This document shows positions 10,901 through 18,798 of a DNA stretch of 64,000 nucleotides, piece by piece. Position 1 is the first letter of the stretch. The number at the start of each line of letters is the position of its first letter. The stretch is from JAEZJZ01 sp050949055 (GTDB taxonomy: Bacteria; Bacillota; UBA994; UBA5500). The stretch is from positions 248,001 through 312,000 of the forward strand of contig JBMNFA010000009.1 of assembly GCA_050949055.1 (NCBI GenBank). Direction: 5' to 3'. Under the pieces are notes generated by a model. That model saw nothing but the letters and a program-made list of their open reading frames with translations. It ran no database searches and was not told the DNA's origin. The translations under genes were made by a program, and so were the position numbers.

Positions 10901-11152
10901 ATCCCCCACCATTGCCTCCACTTTCTCGATCCCTAGCTCCCTGAGGAAGAAATCGGGATCAGTGTCGGCTGGCAACAGGGATGCGAGGATTGCCGCTCGG
11001 CTGGGGGTCAGTGGCCGACGCGCCCACCAGACGTGCAATCGGTGCGTCGGTGGAGCTTTACCCGTGTCCCGTTCTCTTTGTGTTTCCGCTCCCACCTGAT
11101 GACAGGGAAACCCGGCTTCAATCAACCGCAAGTCGTTCTGTGGTTTGGTCAA
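7904..11152 (-). CDS. DUF1156-type adenine-specific DNA methyltransferase with zinc-finger motifs
   Basis: A 1082-residue protein of the COG1743/DUF1156 type. The N-terminal block HRLHVWWARRPL is the DUF1156 hallmark. SAM-binding motif I is DPTAGGGSIPFEA at about residue 229. The catalytic motif IV is DPPYYNN at about 680, the N6-adenine (or N4-cytosine) signature. Between them lie CxxC pairs (HCKRCP at about 315, CPHCGG at about 347, CVHCHQ at about 412) that look like zinc ribbons. The start is TTG 11152, preceded by GGAGG with an 8-base gap. In BREX type 3 the related PglXI marks host DNA; here it probably marks self for the neighbouring helicase-nuclease. The recognition site cannot be read from the sequence. 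Confidence 0.88.
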   Translation of the reverse strand: MTKPQNDLRLIEAGFPCHQVGAETQRERDTGKAPPTHRLHVWWARRPLTPSRAAILASLLPADTDPDFFLRELGIEKVEAMVGDVPWVLVGSVAEKVEAADDGAELLIVDAAVHRALLKEQERRAVNRRTINKLCQTDTSLANHPVVVRWLEESKAFNEPLPHMGTRLEVGRVAADPAHVNGRIEFAKSSEVKRILGGELRWSAEDLYGYGRAYSHAPTVSPKSLTILDPTAGGGSIPFEALRLGHNVIANDLNPVASVILHATLQYPFQFGLELAEEISRWGQGLVTTVAERMQDVTPFSPLPTEELLALRAHCKRCPEVIPLFNGPEHDQVGLIYVRQVTCPHCGGEAPLLNTCWLSKGSDPWGVRVVTDGRPQNGKVWFEPYRVKRGKGPNGEDPNLATVTRGVGSCVHCHQAISAEEIKAQACGESQYGTWRDRLYTVVAIRFQPKLDKIGKPQRYKTGEKAGQIKTEKVRFFRAPNQADLDALTKAQQTLADKWDEWERQGLIPTENIPKGHKTLEPLRAGMKRWCDMFTPRQLLGHLTLVEELNRIKPLILEELGEQRGRAVVTYLQFMIDKGVDYNSKQTRWEYTRGIVKGTFGRHDFSLKWTFGEMVFAGPNSGAAWALSQVFDAYKGMSQLASERQSSVARTSPNVRILHGTAAKLDTPDQSVDLVCMDPPYYNNVQYAELSDYFYVWQRRTLADLYPEIFTRLSTNKLDEAVANPARDGSTKKATKEYERLMGEIFAECARVLRKDGLMTLMFTHKTTEAWEALTRSLVENGWIITASLPVESEAAESTHQKNMASAASSVFLACRKREGANSQPSSWTGFGGSGVAQKIRDAVQEGLKDFTRLRLNPVDEMVACYGRALRVLSENWPVLDGDEQVSPIRAMNEASAVVAQHQISRLTEGRILVNDLSPEAAMALTLFGIFGLNQFSYDSALNLSRSLNIRLDDKPVIHNPGGRSIGINAEVRSGRSIRRLSREDVVEGYHAPLVKKGSKLRLAMPDERVNARLERPQSEWDILHGLITSYRAGDVPVARAYLSQHAEGRQQVIVDLLNVWKNQVDTEELRKEAEAMLFGLK

Positions 11153-11164
11153 TAATCTCTCCTC

Positions 11165-11773
11165 CTATTTGCGGAGTTTGGTCAGCATGCGTTGTATAGT
11201 CTTATCGCCAGGCTGGCCGCCCAACATGATACGCATGCCGGACCTGGCCCAACGACTGCCGGCGTCACCAAAGAGAACTGCTCTGGTCAGCCAATAGTGG
11301 GCTTCTTCCCGACTGAAGCGCTCTACCCGCCAGGCGATCAGCTCCACCCGATCCATATCTGCCACCCGCTCCTGCAACTTGAACAGCAGGGACAGCTTGG
11401 CACCAGCCTCATCATCCAAGGGCAGGTTGCCACGGAATTCTATACGGCCATTGCCCAGGAACTGCTGCAGCTCCAGCGGGATACCATCCTCATCGATGAT
11501 TCCGGAAACCATCTGCCTGAGCACTGGCAGGCAGCGTCGCAGCGATTGGCCATAGAGCAACCCTCTGTCTCTCAGGTAAGGCTTCTTTGCCTTCGTCTCT
11601 GACTGAAGTGTCTCATTGGGATTGCAGCGTTCCTTGACCACAAATACCGGGGATGGCTTATCTTTCAAGTCCGTAATGCGCAGAACCCATGGTGAATGGC
11701 TGCATAGCGCCTGCAATCGCCGAGCTAGGTTCTGCCTGTCTGTCAGTGTCTTATTGATTCCCTGCTTGTCCAT
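11165..11773 (-). CDS. small conserved partner protein of DUF499/DUF1156 operon, 202 aa
   Basis: It lies between the DUF499 ATPase (13-base gap) and the methyltransferase (12-base gap), so it is co-transcribed. The start ATG 11773 follows GAGGTAAGG. No membrane segment or catalytic motif is obvious. Landmarks are VLRITDLKDKPSPVF, LRDRGLLYGQSLRRCLPVLR, FRGNLPLDDEAG, LSLLFKLQER, RVELIAWRVERFSREEA, and MLGGQPGD near the C-terminus. The regular pattern looks like a conserved accessory subunit seen with such methyltransferases, but I will not assign a domain number. Role inferred from context only. Confidence 0.75.
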   Translation of the reverse strand: MDKQGINKTLTDRQNLARRLQALCSHSPWVLRITDLKDKPSPVFVVKERCNPNETLQSETKAKKPYLRDRGLLYGQSLRRCLPVLRQMVSGIIDEDGIPLELQQFLGNGRIEFRGNLPLDDEAGAKLSLLFKLQERVADMDRVELIAWRVERFSREEAHYWLTRAVLFGDAGSRWARSGMRIMLGGQPGDKTIQRMLTKLRK

Positions 11774-11786
11774 TGCCTTACCTCAC

Positions 11787-14700
11787 TCACTTGTTGTTAA
11801 GTTCTTTGATGAATTTGCAATCTTCTGCTGGATCGTCAATGGCCAGGAAAATGTCCGACTGTTCGTCTGGTTTGGCGACATTGACAAGTACCTCCAGCAA
11901 CTCACCCAGCGCCTGGATTGACTTGGGAGTTGCGTCGCTCAAGGTCAGCCGCAATCTACCACCTGCAGGTAGACCCAAGCCAGATAACTCCAGTTCATTG
12001 ATTTGGGAGGAAGCACCGCGGCTGTAGATGCTGCCAAGACGCTTGAGCAGAGGCCACACTTTTTCCATTGCCTCAGGACCGGATAAGCGAACTCCCGGCC
12101 CGCCAGGAGAAGGCTGGTCAGGAGAAGGCTGGCCAGGAGGAAGTTGGCTAGTAGTAAGCCAACCTTTCTCTGCCACCTGTGCCCTGGTAATAAGCACATC
12201 CTCTGGCTGCACTGTATAAATAGCAGCTGCTGCTCCTCCAACTAATGACTTAGGTTTTTCAGTTTGATCTGGAGTACCTTGATAGGCAAACAAGCTACCT
12301 TGCTGTAGCAAGCCGCCGACATTGTCCTGCCAGTCCTCAGCTGGAACTTCTCCATATTGCTCGGTCACTTGGTCCCGAACGCCCTCAGACGTTGAAGGGC
12401 CGGCACTGCCTAGGGTATAAAGTACCCTTTCCTGCAGCTTGGCTGGGTCAATTTTCTCTCCTTTTGTCCACCCTCTCTGCTTGGCTCCTTGGAGTGTGAT
12501 TAGAGAGTAGCCGCTGTTTAGCAAATCGGCGGAGAATGGCACCCCTGTGTCCTTATCGAAAAACTCGGCAGGTAGCGAACTGGCGGCGTCCCCCATCTTA
12601 TAGATGGCCCAGGTCCCCTTTTCTACCCCAGCTCGTAGCAGAGTGCCCAAAATCCTCGGACTCTCCAACACCGGCCAGTTGCGCATACAGACAAAGTTGC
12701 TGGCTAGCTTCTCAACTGTAACCGTATCGCCTTGAGCGAAGAAGTAGGTCTTCAGGTTGTTTAGGGTGGATTGGCCGGTATGCTGCGCGGTGAGCAGCTC
12801 ACCATCCTCCAACAAGCCGCTCTTGATCGCCTCAATGAATGCCCGGCCAGATTCGCCAGAGGCGCTGCGGATCTCTCTGTAGACAATATGACCCGTGGTC
12901 GACGGGTAGTAAAGGCGACGATACGACTGTGCCACCAGCGTTTCCAAGCCCAATCCCTGCTGAGAGAAATGTTCGTGGACCTCCGCTTCTCGTAGGCGCC
13001 CCGGCGAGACGCCGTAAGTCTGCGGCTTGCTTTGTAACATCTGGATAGCGGACACATGCCGTGCGAAATCGAATAGGCGCTGCATAACCCTATCTGCCCC
13101 ATTGGCATTCATGCCAGGAAGCTGCGCCTGCCCCATCTCCCCGGTTACTCGAACAGCATCCGGGGTCAGAAGAAAGACCAAATTCTGTTGCTCACGTGGT
13201 ATGTTCGGGCCCTTGGTGGTAATCATTGCTTGTACGTCAACTGCCTCTGCCACTGGGCTAACAACAGCCAGAATAGGTCTGCCTTTTCCATCGGGTATGT
13301 GTTCCGGCAATGATACATCGTGCTCTATGTGGAAAAGGTCGGAGCGTTCAGCTATTACCTTTCGGGCAACGTCTGCCAACAGAGACTTGATCTGCTTGTC
13401 ATTGACTGTGCGCCGTATGTGAGCCAGCACACTGTTAATGGTCGGTTCCTCGCTGGCAAAATACCGCCCCTGATCAGCGCGCAGATAAAAGGCACTACGT
13501 TTGATCTCTTCTAATGCAACCTGAACTTGGGCCGGAGTTAAGCCGGGCATGCTTACGGCTAATAGGCAGTCAGGTTCGTTTATGCCAAACAGATTTGATC
13601 CCAGGCCTTGGGTGCGCCCCACCAAGCTGTGTAGAAATACCGTTTGCCAAGTGAATCTATAGAATGAATACCCTTCGGGGTGTGGATTCTCTTGATCAGC
13701 TCGCTCGGCGTTGCTTTGGCCCCCTTCCAAGCTTCCAGTATCGACGCCACCGACATCTGCGTTAAGCACAAACAGCAGATCCGAGCTTCCAGTGCGATTG
13801 AGGATCTCGTTGACCACCCGTTCCGACTTCAGCTCCAGATGGCTGGCGTGAATCATGGGGACAGCATGCTGGTTCTGCCAGAGACTGCGCACTGCTAAAG
13901 CCAACACACGCAGCACACCGCGGGTGCCCTGGAAATTCTCAGCGCCGGCTAATTTGTTATTCAAGAAATCCACCAACGTGGGATGGAAGGGGTAATTGGC
14001 CTGCAAGCGTTGACGATAGTTCTCGCTGCAGGCTTCTTGTGGCAAAAGGTTCTGGTTGCGCCGATATAACTCCATATATTCTGCTGCGGTCTCTTCGGCG
14101 GCCACACGGTCTATCAGTGAGAAGAGACGTTTGGCCAAGACTGCGGAGATCTCTCTGGCCTGTACCGGAGTAACCTGCACCGCATCGCGCGCCACCACAC
14201 TGCTGACATCCCGTATGGCGCGCTCCCCTAACCCAATCGCTTCTTCTGCCGAGATATCCTCGCCTCTCACAAGGCTAATCAACTTAGCCAAGCGATTCGT
14301 CTGCCGAGAGAATGCATCGGCGGCACTAGCTAGGGTGAGTATGATGGCGATTCCGCTATGAGTGCGGGCGTATCCATTCAACGACATCAGGAAAGCAGCC
14401 AGTTGACCGGCGCCATTTGGCCGCGCTGCTTCCAGACGGGCGGCATACTGCGCCAACTCGTCCAACATGATGATCACTTTGCGCCCTGTGAAGACGCGCT
14501 CGAAATAGGTTCGGCCTGGGGCAGCATATGACGTTGCTTCGCTTTCCACTGCGCGGTAAAGCTCTTCTCCTCCTACTTGGTAAGCGATCTCCCCCCACAA
14601 AGTGTAGGGAACTAAAGCATCGCCTTGCGGGCGATGTACGGGAATTTCGTCTCCCGGAACACCTGCCACTATTACTGAGCCAGGGTGCGGCAACAACTGC

Positions 14701-15062
14701 TCTGGAAGCAACTCATCGGTATACCCGGCCAACTTAGACCCTTGATAAGCAATGTGAGTACAAGCGATCAGTGTATGGGTCTTACCGCCACCAAACGCTG
14801 TCTCTAGGCGATGGATGGCCGGAGAGCCTGGATCACCTGCAATGCGACCAAACACTTCAGTCAGCGTTGTCCGAAGGCCCTGTGTAGGATAGGTGGCATC
14901 GCGAAAGAACAGCTCCGCATCCGTGTAAATGCTATCAATGGGGGCCTTCCCCGAACGATAATACTGCAGGACTGGACCAAGTGATGCAGTAAAGACCTCG
15001 GGGTTAAAGGTACCCCGCAGAATCTCCTCACGCGGCATGCAGCTCTCAAGAACTGACCTCAA
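11787..15062 (-). CDS. DUF499-type AAA+ ATPase (defence-associated, BrxC/PglY-like)
   Basis: About 1091 residues. Walker A is FGGGKTHTL at about residue 92, and Walker B is IIMLDELAQYAARL at about 196, as in the DUF499/COG1483 ATPases. A long regulatory region follows, with a Pro-Gly-rich linker (GQPSPDQPSPGGPG) before a C-terminal beta-rich domain. I prefer TTG 15062, seven bases after AGGAGGG; ATG 15068 is only one base from that site. It is the first gene of the intact operon. BREX BrxC and PglY are related ATPases that couple recognition to methylation or restriction. That it drives the methyltransferase and helicase encoded downstream is inference. Confidence 0.85.
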   Translation of the reverse strand: MRSVLESCMPREEILRGTFNPEVFTASLGPVLQYYRSGKAPIDSIYTDAELFFRDATYPTQGLRTTLTEVFGRIAGDPGSPAIHRLETAFGGGKTHTLIACTHIAYQGSKLAGYTDELLPEQLLPHPGSVIVAGVPGDEIPVHRPQGDALVPYTLWGEIAYQVGGEELYRAVESEATSYAAPGRTYFERVFTGRKVIIMLDELAQYAARLEAARPNGAGQLAAFLMSLNGYARTHSGIAIILTLASAADAFSRQTNRLAKLISLVRGEDISAEEAIGLGERAIRDVSSVVARDAVQVTPVQAREISAVLAKRLFSLIDRVAAEETAAEYMELYRRNQNLLPQEACSENYRQRLQANYPFHPTLVDFLNNKLAGAENFQGTRGVLRVLALAVRSLWQNQHAVPMIHASHLELKSERVVNEILNRTGSSDLLFVLNADVGGVDTGSLEGGQSNAERADQENPHPEGYSFYRFTWQTVFLHSLVGRTQGLGSNLFGINEPDCLLAVSMPGLTPAQVQVALEEIKRSAFYLRADQGRYFASEEPTINSVLAHIRRTVNDKQIKSLLADVARKVIAERSDLFHIEHDVSLPEHIPDGKGRPILAVVSPVAEAVDVQAMITTKGPNIPREQQNLVFLLTPDAVRVTGEMGQAQLPGMNANGADRVMQRLFDFARHVSAIQMLQSKPQTYGVSPGRLREAEVHEHFSQQGLGLETLVAQSYRRLYYPSTTGHIVYREIRSASGESGRAFIEAIKSGLLEDGELLTAQHTGQSTLNNLKTYFFAQGDTVTVEKLASNFVCMRNWPVLESPRILGTLLRAGVEKGTWAIYKMGDAASSLPAEFFDKDTGVPFSADLLNSGYSLITLQGAKQRGWTKGEKIDPAKLQERVLYTLGSAGPSTSEGVRDQVTEQYGEVPAEDWQDNVGGLLQQGSLFAYQGTPDQTEKPKSLVGGAAAAIYTVQPEDVLITRAQVAEKGWLTTSQLPPGQPSPDQPSPGGPGVRLSGPEAMEKVWPLLKRLGSIYSRGASSQINELELSGLGLPAGGRLRLTLSDATPKSIQALGELLEVLVNVAKPDEQSDIFLAIDDPAEDCKFIKELNNK

Positions 15063-15219
15063 GTACATTCCCTCCTAAGAAGCTATTGCTTCGGTTTTCT
15101 AGCCGGTTTTCGACCGTATTAGACTCAGAACGATATTTTAGCTACTGGTATATGGAATTCCTGCGTTTGGAAGCAGTTGCTGTACCCAAGAAGCGCCTCG
15201 TATTTCGAGACGCCGACAT

Positions 15220-15603
15220 TTAGTCCATATTCCAGCCTGTGTACTCCGTGATTTGCTTGTCTTTCTTCATCCGGGCATATTCATCACGAATTTCCTCAAG
15301 AAGTAACTGCTCATTCTTCTCAGTGCGCGGATCAGGAACAACTATGATTGGCCCAAACCCGCTCCTGCCAAGAAACGACATCTGCCCATGTGGCCGCTGG
15401 TAGATAGAGAGCATGGCCTTGTCGACGCTCGGTTCATTTACCCATATGGCCACATCACATTCGAAATTAAAAGCCTCTCTTCCAACTTGGAAAGCTTTGT
15501 TAGTCAGATTGGAGCTTCCAATGACAGCTGCCTTCGGAACCTGATCCGCGAAAGCAATAGCTACTTTCGCATGCCAGTTTCCCTTGGGCGCTATGTACGG
15601 CAC
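15220..15603 (-). pseudogene. 5'-truncated PLD-like phosphodiesterase
   Basis: The fragment encodes a C-terminal PLD half: HAKVAIAF, then GSSNLTNKAF, matching H-x-K...G-S-S-N. The helical tail RDEYARMKKDKQITEY ends at 15220. The frame stays open upstream only to an in-frame stop near 15649, and there is no ribosome site before GTG 15603. PLD enzymes need two such halves or a dimer, and the N-terminal half is missing. It runs in the same direction as the DUF499 operon and sits 157 bases upstream, so it was probably the lead gene of a longer defence locus (compare DrmC of DISARM). A short intact dimeric PLD protein is possible but less likely. Confidence 0.6.
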
Positions 15604-15910
15604 GAATCTTGTGCTTGGCAGGTTTCGTGCTCTAAGTGTATCGCAGTTTATCTATCCCTTCTTTGGAGTGACACTGCAGCAGAATCAGCGGGAATGGTAT
15701 TATGCGAAGCTGGATGAACGCTTCCCTGGGTTGAAGATGAAGTATGTGCGACGGTATGGGAATGCCTATGAGTGCGTTTCACCACGGGCAAAGCAACTTT
15801 GGCGATTGTTCAGTGCTGAGTGCGACCGGCTGGGGTTGCTATATAAGATGGAGGATGTTATCCAGGCGTCGCGGAGGGGTTACCAGGCCAGGCAGTTGTC
15901 GTTCTTTTAA
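15584..15910 (+). pseudogene. C-terminal remnant of SPL-type radical SAM protein
   Basis: The rightward frame encodes about 100 residues with no start or ribosome site: FIYPFFGVTLQQNQREWYY, then DERFPGLKMKYVRRYGNAYE, ending QARQLSFF. This looks like the C-terminal end of radical SAM proteins related to spore photoproduct lyase (COG1533). The CxxxCxxC cluster and whole N-terminal barrel are absent. Its beginning overlaps the beginning of the truncated PLD frame on the other strand, so the two genes were broken at the same place. Family assignment is from memory of the pattern. Confidence 0.55.
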
Positions 15911-16283
15911 ACAGCTGCCACCCTCGCGAAAGTGTGTAGATAGCTCAACGGCACTCCGTCCAATATGGCTACCCCCGCACTGGCCAGTGTGCCCGCGAGG
16001 TAGTATTCAGCCAAATCCTATTCTTTGCTGATGCGATCTTAACAGGCAATAGACTTTGCAGTGACCACAAGCGCGATCGCCGAGTACGACTGTAGCAGGA
16101 ACGCAGTCTTCGGATAACGGGGGGATCCAGCAGCCAGCCGCTGGCGATTCCCTGGGCTTCCTCACCCCTGGAGACGGAATTGGCACCAGAAAACCTGGTA
16201 TGTACCGGTTGGCCATGTCTATTCTTTTCTTCAGCACTCTTGGTCTACGCCGAGATGAGCGATGCATACCCTATTCGGCTTGG
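15911..16283. other. intergenic, no gene seen
   Basis: A gap of about 370 bases between the radical SAM remnant and the catB-like gene. Open frames on both strands have no ribosome sites and unnatural composition. I see no tRNA, repeat or clear terminator. It may be more debris from the rearrangement at 15.6 kb. Confidence 0.4.
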
Positions 16284-16916
16284 CTATTCTCTCTCCGATT
16301 GACAAAGGCTTCTTACGTTACCGCTGCACAGGAAGTGCATGTGTTGGCGGATCTTCTCTTCCGGCCAATTCCACCATTGAATCCTAAGCAAACTGGCAAC
16401 ATCTTCGTCACTAAAACGCTTGCGAATTACTTTGGCCGGATTGCCGGCCACCATGGCATAGGGCTCAACATCTTTGGTAACGACTGCCCGGGCGCCGATT
16501 ACAGCACCGTCGCCGATGTGAACGCCGGGCATGACCATCGCTTCGGCACCGATCCAGACGTCATTCCCGATGACGGTGTTGCCCTTGCTGATATACCCAT
16601 CCCGGGTGTCGCCCCAGTTGTCTTCCGGAAAACCGTGAAAAGGAAAGGTAGAGGCCCAGTCAAAGCGATGCCCCTGATTCCCTGACATGACGAAGACAGC
16701 CCCGGTACCGATGGAGCAGAAACGCCCAATAATCAGCTTATCCTCGTACTCATTCTCTGGGTTCAGGCACCAAACGTTCTCCTCGAAGTGTTTGCCGTGA
16801 TAGTAGCCCGAGTAGTAGCTGTACTCTCCCACAATGATATGGGGATTGGTGATGTGTTCGCGAGCCGGGTAGCCCTGGAACGGACTGTGAAATGGGTTCG
16901 GTCGCACGGATGTCAC
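16284..16916 (-). CDS. catB: CatB-related chloramphenicol/xenobiotic O-acetyltransferase
   Basis: A 210-residue left-handed beta-helix acyltransferase, the usual length for CatB. The N-terminus follows CatB closely (NPHIIVGEYSYYSGYYHG). The catalytic His is in GNQGHRFDWAS at about residue 82. Hexapeptide repeats run through GNTVIGNDVWIGAEAMVMPG and IGDGAVIGARAVV, and the CatB-type end RIQWWNWPEEKI is present. These enzymes acetylate chloramphenicol with acetyl-CoA in the cytoplasm; Vat streptogramin enzymes are close relatives, so the substrate is not certain. The start is GTG 16916 or GTG 16907 (AGAGAGG just upstream favours the second). It is a single gene, leftward. Confidence 0.85.
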   Translation of the reverse strand: MTSVRPNPFHSPFQGYPAREHITNPHIIVGEYSYYSGYYHGKHFEENVWCLNPENEYEDKLIIGRFCSIGTGAVFVMSGNQGHRFDWASTFPFHGFPEDNWGDTRDGYISKGNTVIGNDVWIGAEAMVMPGVHIGDGAVIGARAVVTKDVEPYAMVAGNPAKVIRKRFSDEDVASLLRIQWWNWPEEKIRQHMHFLCSGNVRSLCQSERE

Positions 16917-16995
16917 TGCCTCTCTATTTATGATCGTCCTCGTCTCAAACCGAGAGTTGCCTGCTCAAGCGTCTCCATGAAGCTACGTTGCGTTC

Positions 16996-17943
16996 CTAGA
17001 GTGTCCGCAAGGCCTCGCTAATGATCCTCAGTTCGCGGTTAGTGCGAGCGCCGTAACCATCACCGGAACGGGCGAACCAGTCCAGCTCTAGGAGAGACCG
17101 GCAAATGCGGAGAATCTGCCAGGATTCACCCAGGCAGGCATAACGCCGTCTTGAGTCATCGGAAAGACGAGCCCAATATGCCTCACGCAGCGCTGCAACA
17201 TCACCAAGCGGCTCATTCATCCGCAGGCTGGTGTCGACGAGCCCCACCAAGTCAAGCAATCCGGGACCGATGGCGGCTGTGGCCCAGTCTACCATTTGGA
17301 TCTGACCGCCAGTGATAAAGACGTTACCGCTATGGCTGTCACCGTGCAGCAAGGTGAGCGGATAACACTCCAACACCCCATGTATCGCGGACCAGTCCCA
17401 GAGCAGGCGTTCTTCAACATCGGCCAGCAACTCGTGCTCTACCCCGGTGAAGCAGCCGGAAGTCAGCTGCGCTCTTACCTGATCCCAAACTGTCCCAACC
17501 AGACGACCTATCTCTGCTAGGACGTTTGGCAAGCCTGACGCCTGAGCAGCTAGACCCGAGCGGCCGCTCTGCTCATGGAAGTCAGCCAACGCCTCTGCTG
17601 CCGCTTGGTATTGCGCGGGATTCCTAGTCAGATAAAGTTGCTCACCTAGTGCCTGCTGAAGCAACAGCCAGGGCTCGCCGTCGATGACGCAGCAACTGGC
17701 AGGGGGTGCCGGAAAACCGGGCACCTGAGCTGCCAGCTGATAGACGGCTAATTCGCGAGCCAGCCCCTCCCGGGCCAGCTTGGCATAAAGTGTATGGTTG
17801 GCAGCGCCCGCTTTAGCCGTGATACGCAGAACACGGGAACTGGACCAGTCCCGGATTTCCTCTATGTCAGCGATCTCCACCGGCTCATGCAGCCAGGCAG
17901 CCACCGCTGCTTGCCACTCAACAATTAGGTCCATTTTGCTCAC
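16996..17943 (-). CDS. aminoglycoside phosphotransferase (APH)-like kinase
   Basis: A 315-residue protein kinase-like fold. The catalytic loop is HGDSHSGN at about residue 203 and the metal-binding Asp is in MVDWATA at about 217, the Brenner and DFG-equivalent motifs of APH/choline kinase enzymes. The N-lobe shows LYAKLAREGLARELAVY, with the ATP-binding Lys and the paired Glu. Small molecules phosphorylated by this family include aminoglycosides, choline, homoserine and sugars; nothing here identifies the substrate. It follows the catB-like gene upstream in the same direction with about 80 bases between, so they may be co-transcribed. Confidence 0.8.
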   Translation of the reverse strand: MSKMDLIVEWQAAVAAWLHEPVEIADIEEIRDWSSSRVLRITAKAGAANHTLYAKLAREGLARELAVYQLAAQVPGFPAPPASCCVIDGEPWLLLQQALGEQLYLTRNPAQYQAAAEALADFHEQSGRSGLAAQASGLPNVLAEIGRLVGTVWDQVRAQLTSGCFTGVEHELLADVEERLLWDWSAIHGVLECYPLTLLHGDSHSGNVFITGGQIQMVDWATAAIGPGLLDLVGLVDTSLRMNEPLGDVAALREAYWARLSDDSRRRYACLGESWQILRICRSLLELDWFARSGDGYGARTNRELRIISEALRTL

Positions 17944-18033
17944 CTCTCTTTACATCATCTTAAGCCGACGGTAGCGCGAACAAAAAGGGGGAACGGTCAG
18001 GACAGCTATTCTTGTTGAGTTAGTTAATTTATA

Positions 18034-18519
18034 TTATTCTCCAGCCTTGACCAGTTCAACGGCTTCCTTGCCAGAGATGTGCTCTATGTCGATGGCCACT
18101 ATGTGCGAACGTGTGCATCCGGCTACTGCCTTATGCTTGGCTTCTTCCGGCTGGTCCGCCGCATACTTCTCAATTAAAGCACTAAACGCCTCTACCCATT
18201 CATCACCCTCTGCAATTCGAGCCTTGCCAAAGGCAATCACGCTGCGGAAGTAGGTGGTGTATTGCTCACTGACGATTTTGTCTTCATCCACTACCGAAAA
18301 GGAGGCCTTGGGGTTCTTGATGATGGCGTCAATCTTGTGTCCGGCCTTGGCTGAATGAAAATAGATCCTGCCATTCAGGTAGACGTAGCTGAGGGGGACC
18401 GCATAGGGGTAGCCATTGTCACCCAGGCAAGCCAGGGTGCCATTGGTACATCTGTCCATCACAGCTCGGGTATCGTCGGCTGACAACAACTGCTTAGCTC
18501 GTCTCATTTCTCTGAACAC
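18034..18519 (-). CDS. NimA-like pyridoxamine 5'-phosphate oxidase-fold flavoprotein
   Basis: About 161 residues. I use GTG 18519, giving MFREMRRAKQLLS, the usual start of this family; GAGG lies eight bases upstream. A longer frame to 18579 is open but has no family resemblance. Landmarks are GTLACLGDNGYPYAVPLSYV and GRIYFHSAKAGHKIDAI, the split-barrel FMN-binding core of pyridoxamine-phosphate oxidase-like proteins; VSEQYTTYFRSVIAFGKARI follows. NimA relatives reduce nitroimidazoles to harmless amines, and many family members have no known substrate. Single leftward gene. Confidence 0.82.
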   Translation of the reverse strand: MFREMRRAKQLLSADDTRAVMDRCTNGTLACLGDNGYPYAVPLSYVYLNGRIYFHSAKAGHKIDAIIKNPKASFSVVDEDKIVSEQYTTYFRSVIAFGKARIAEGDEWVEAFSALIEKYAADQPEEAKHKAVAGCTRSHIVAIDIEHISGKEAVELVKAGE

Positions 18520-18759
18520 CGCCTTATCCTCGCTTTCATCAGTTTGCCTGCCCGGCTGTTCGCAGCCCAGCGCGGACATTTGCTCAAGCTATCCGTTAGG
18601 GGATGTATACTGCCAATGAGTGGTTCGGATTTCAGACTGCGAGCGCTATTGTCATCCTACCATGCATTCCTAGCATGGGTATCTACAGCTGTCTCAAATG
18701 TATTACTGTGCAGAAACTGGGAGTAAGTCTTATTGCTGGTGATAACCCCTAAGACGCTA

Positions 18760-18768
18760 TGATATAAT
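18760..18768 (+). promoter_or_regulatory. extended -10 promoter element
   Basis: TGaTATAAT: a perfect -10 hexamer (18763-18768) with the upstream TG of extended -10 promoters. It lies about 30 bases before the start of the rightward gene at 18799. No good -35 is visible, which extended -10 promoters tolerate. Confidence 0.6.
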
Positions 18769-18798
18769 TAACTAACATCATCGTAGAGGACTGAGGAA

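Noticed and set aside
16007..16267. Leftward frame of 86 codons upstream of the radical SAM remnant
   Set aside because: No ribosome site, no recognisable family, rich in Arg/Pro; likely chance.
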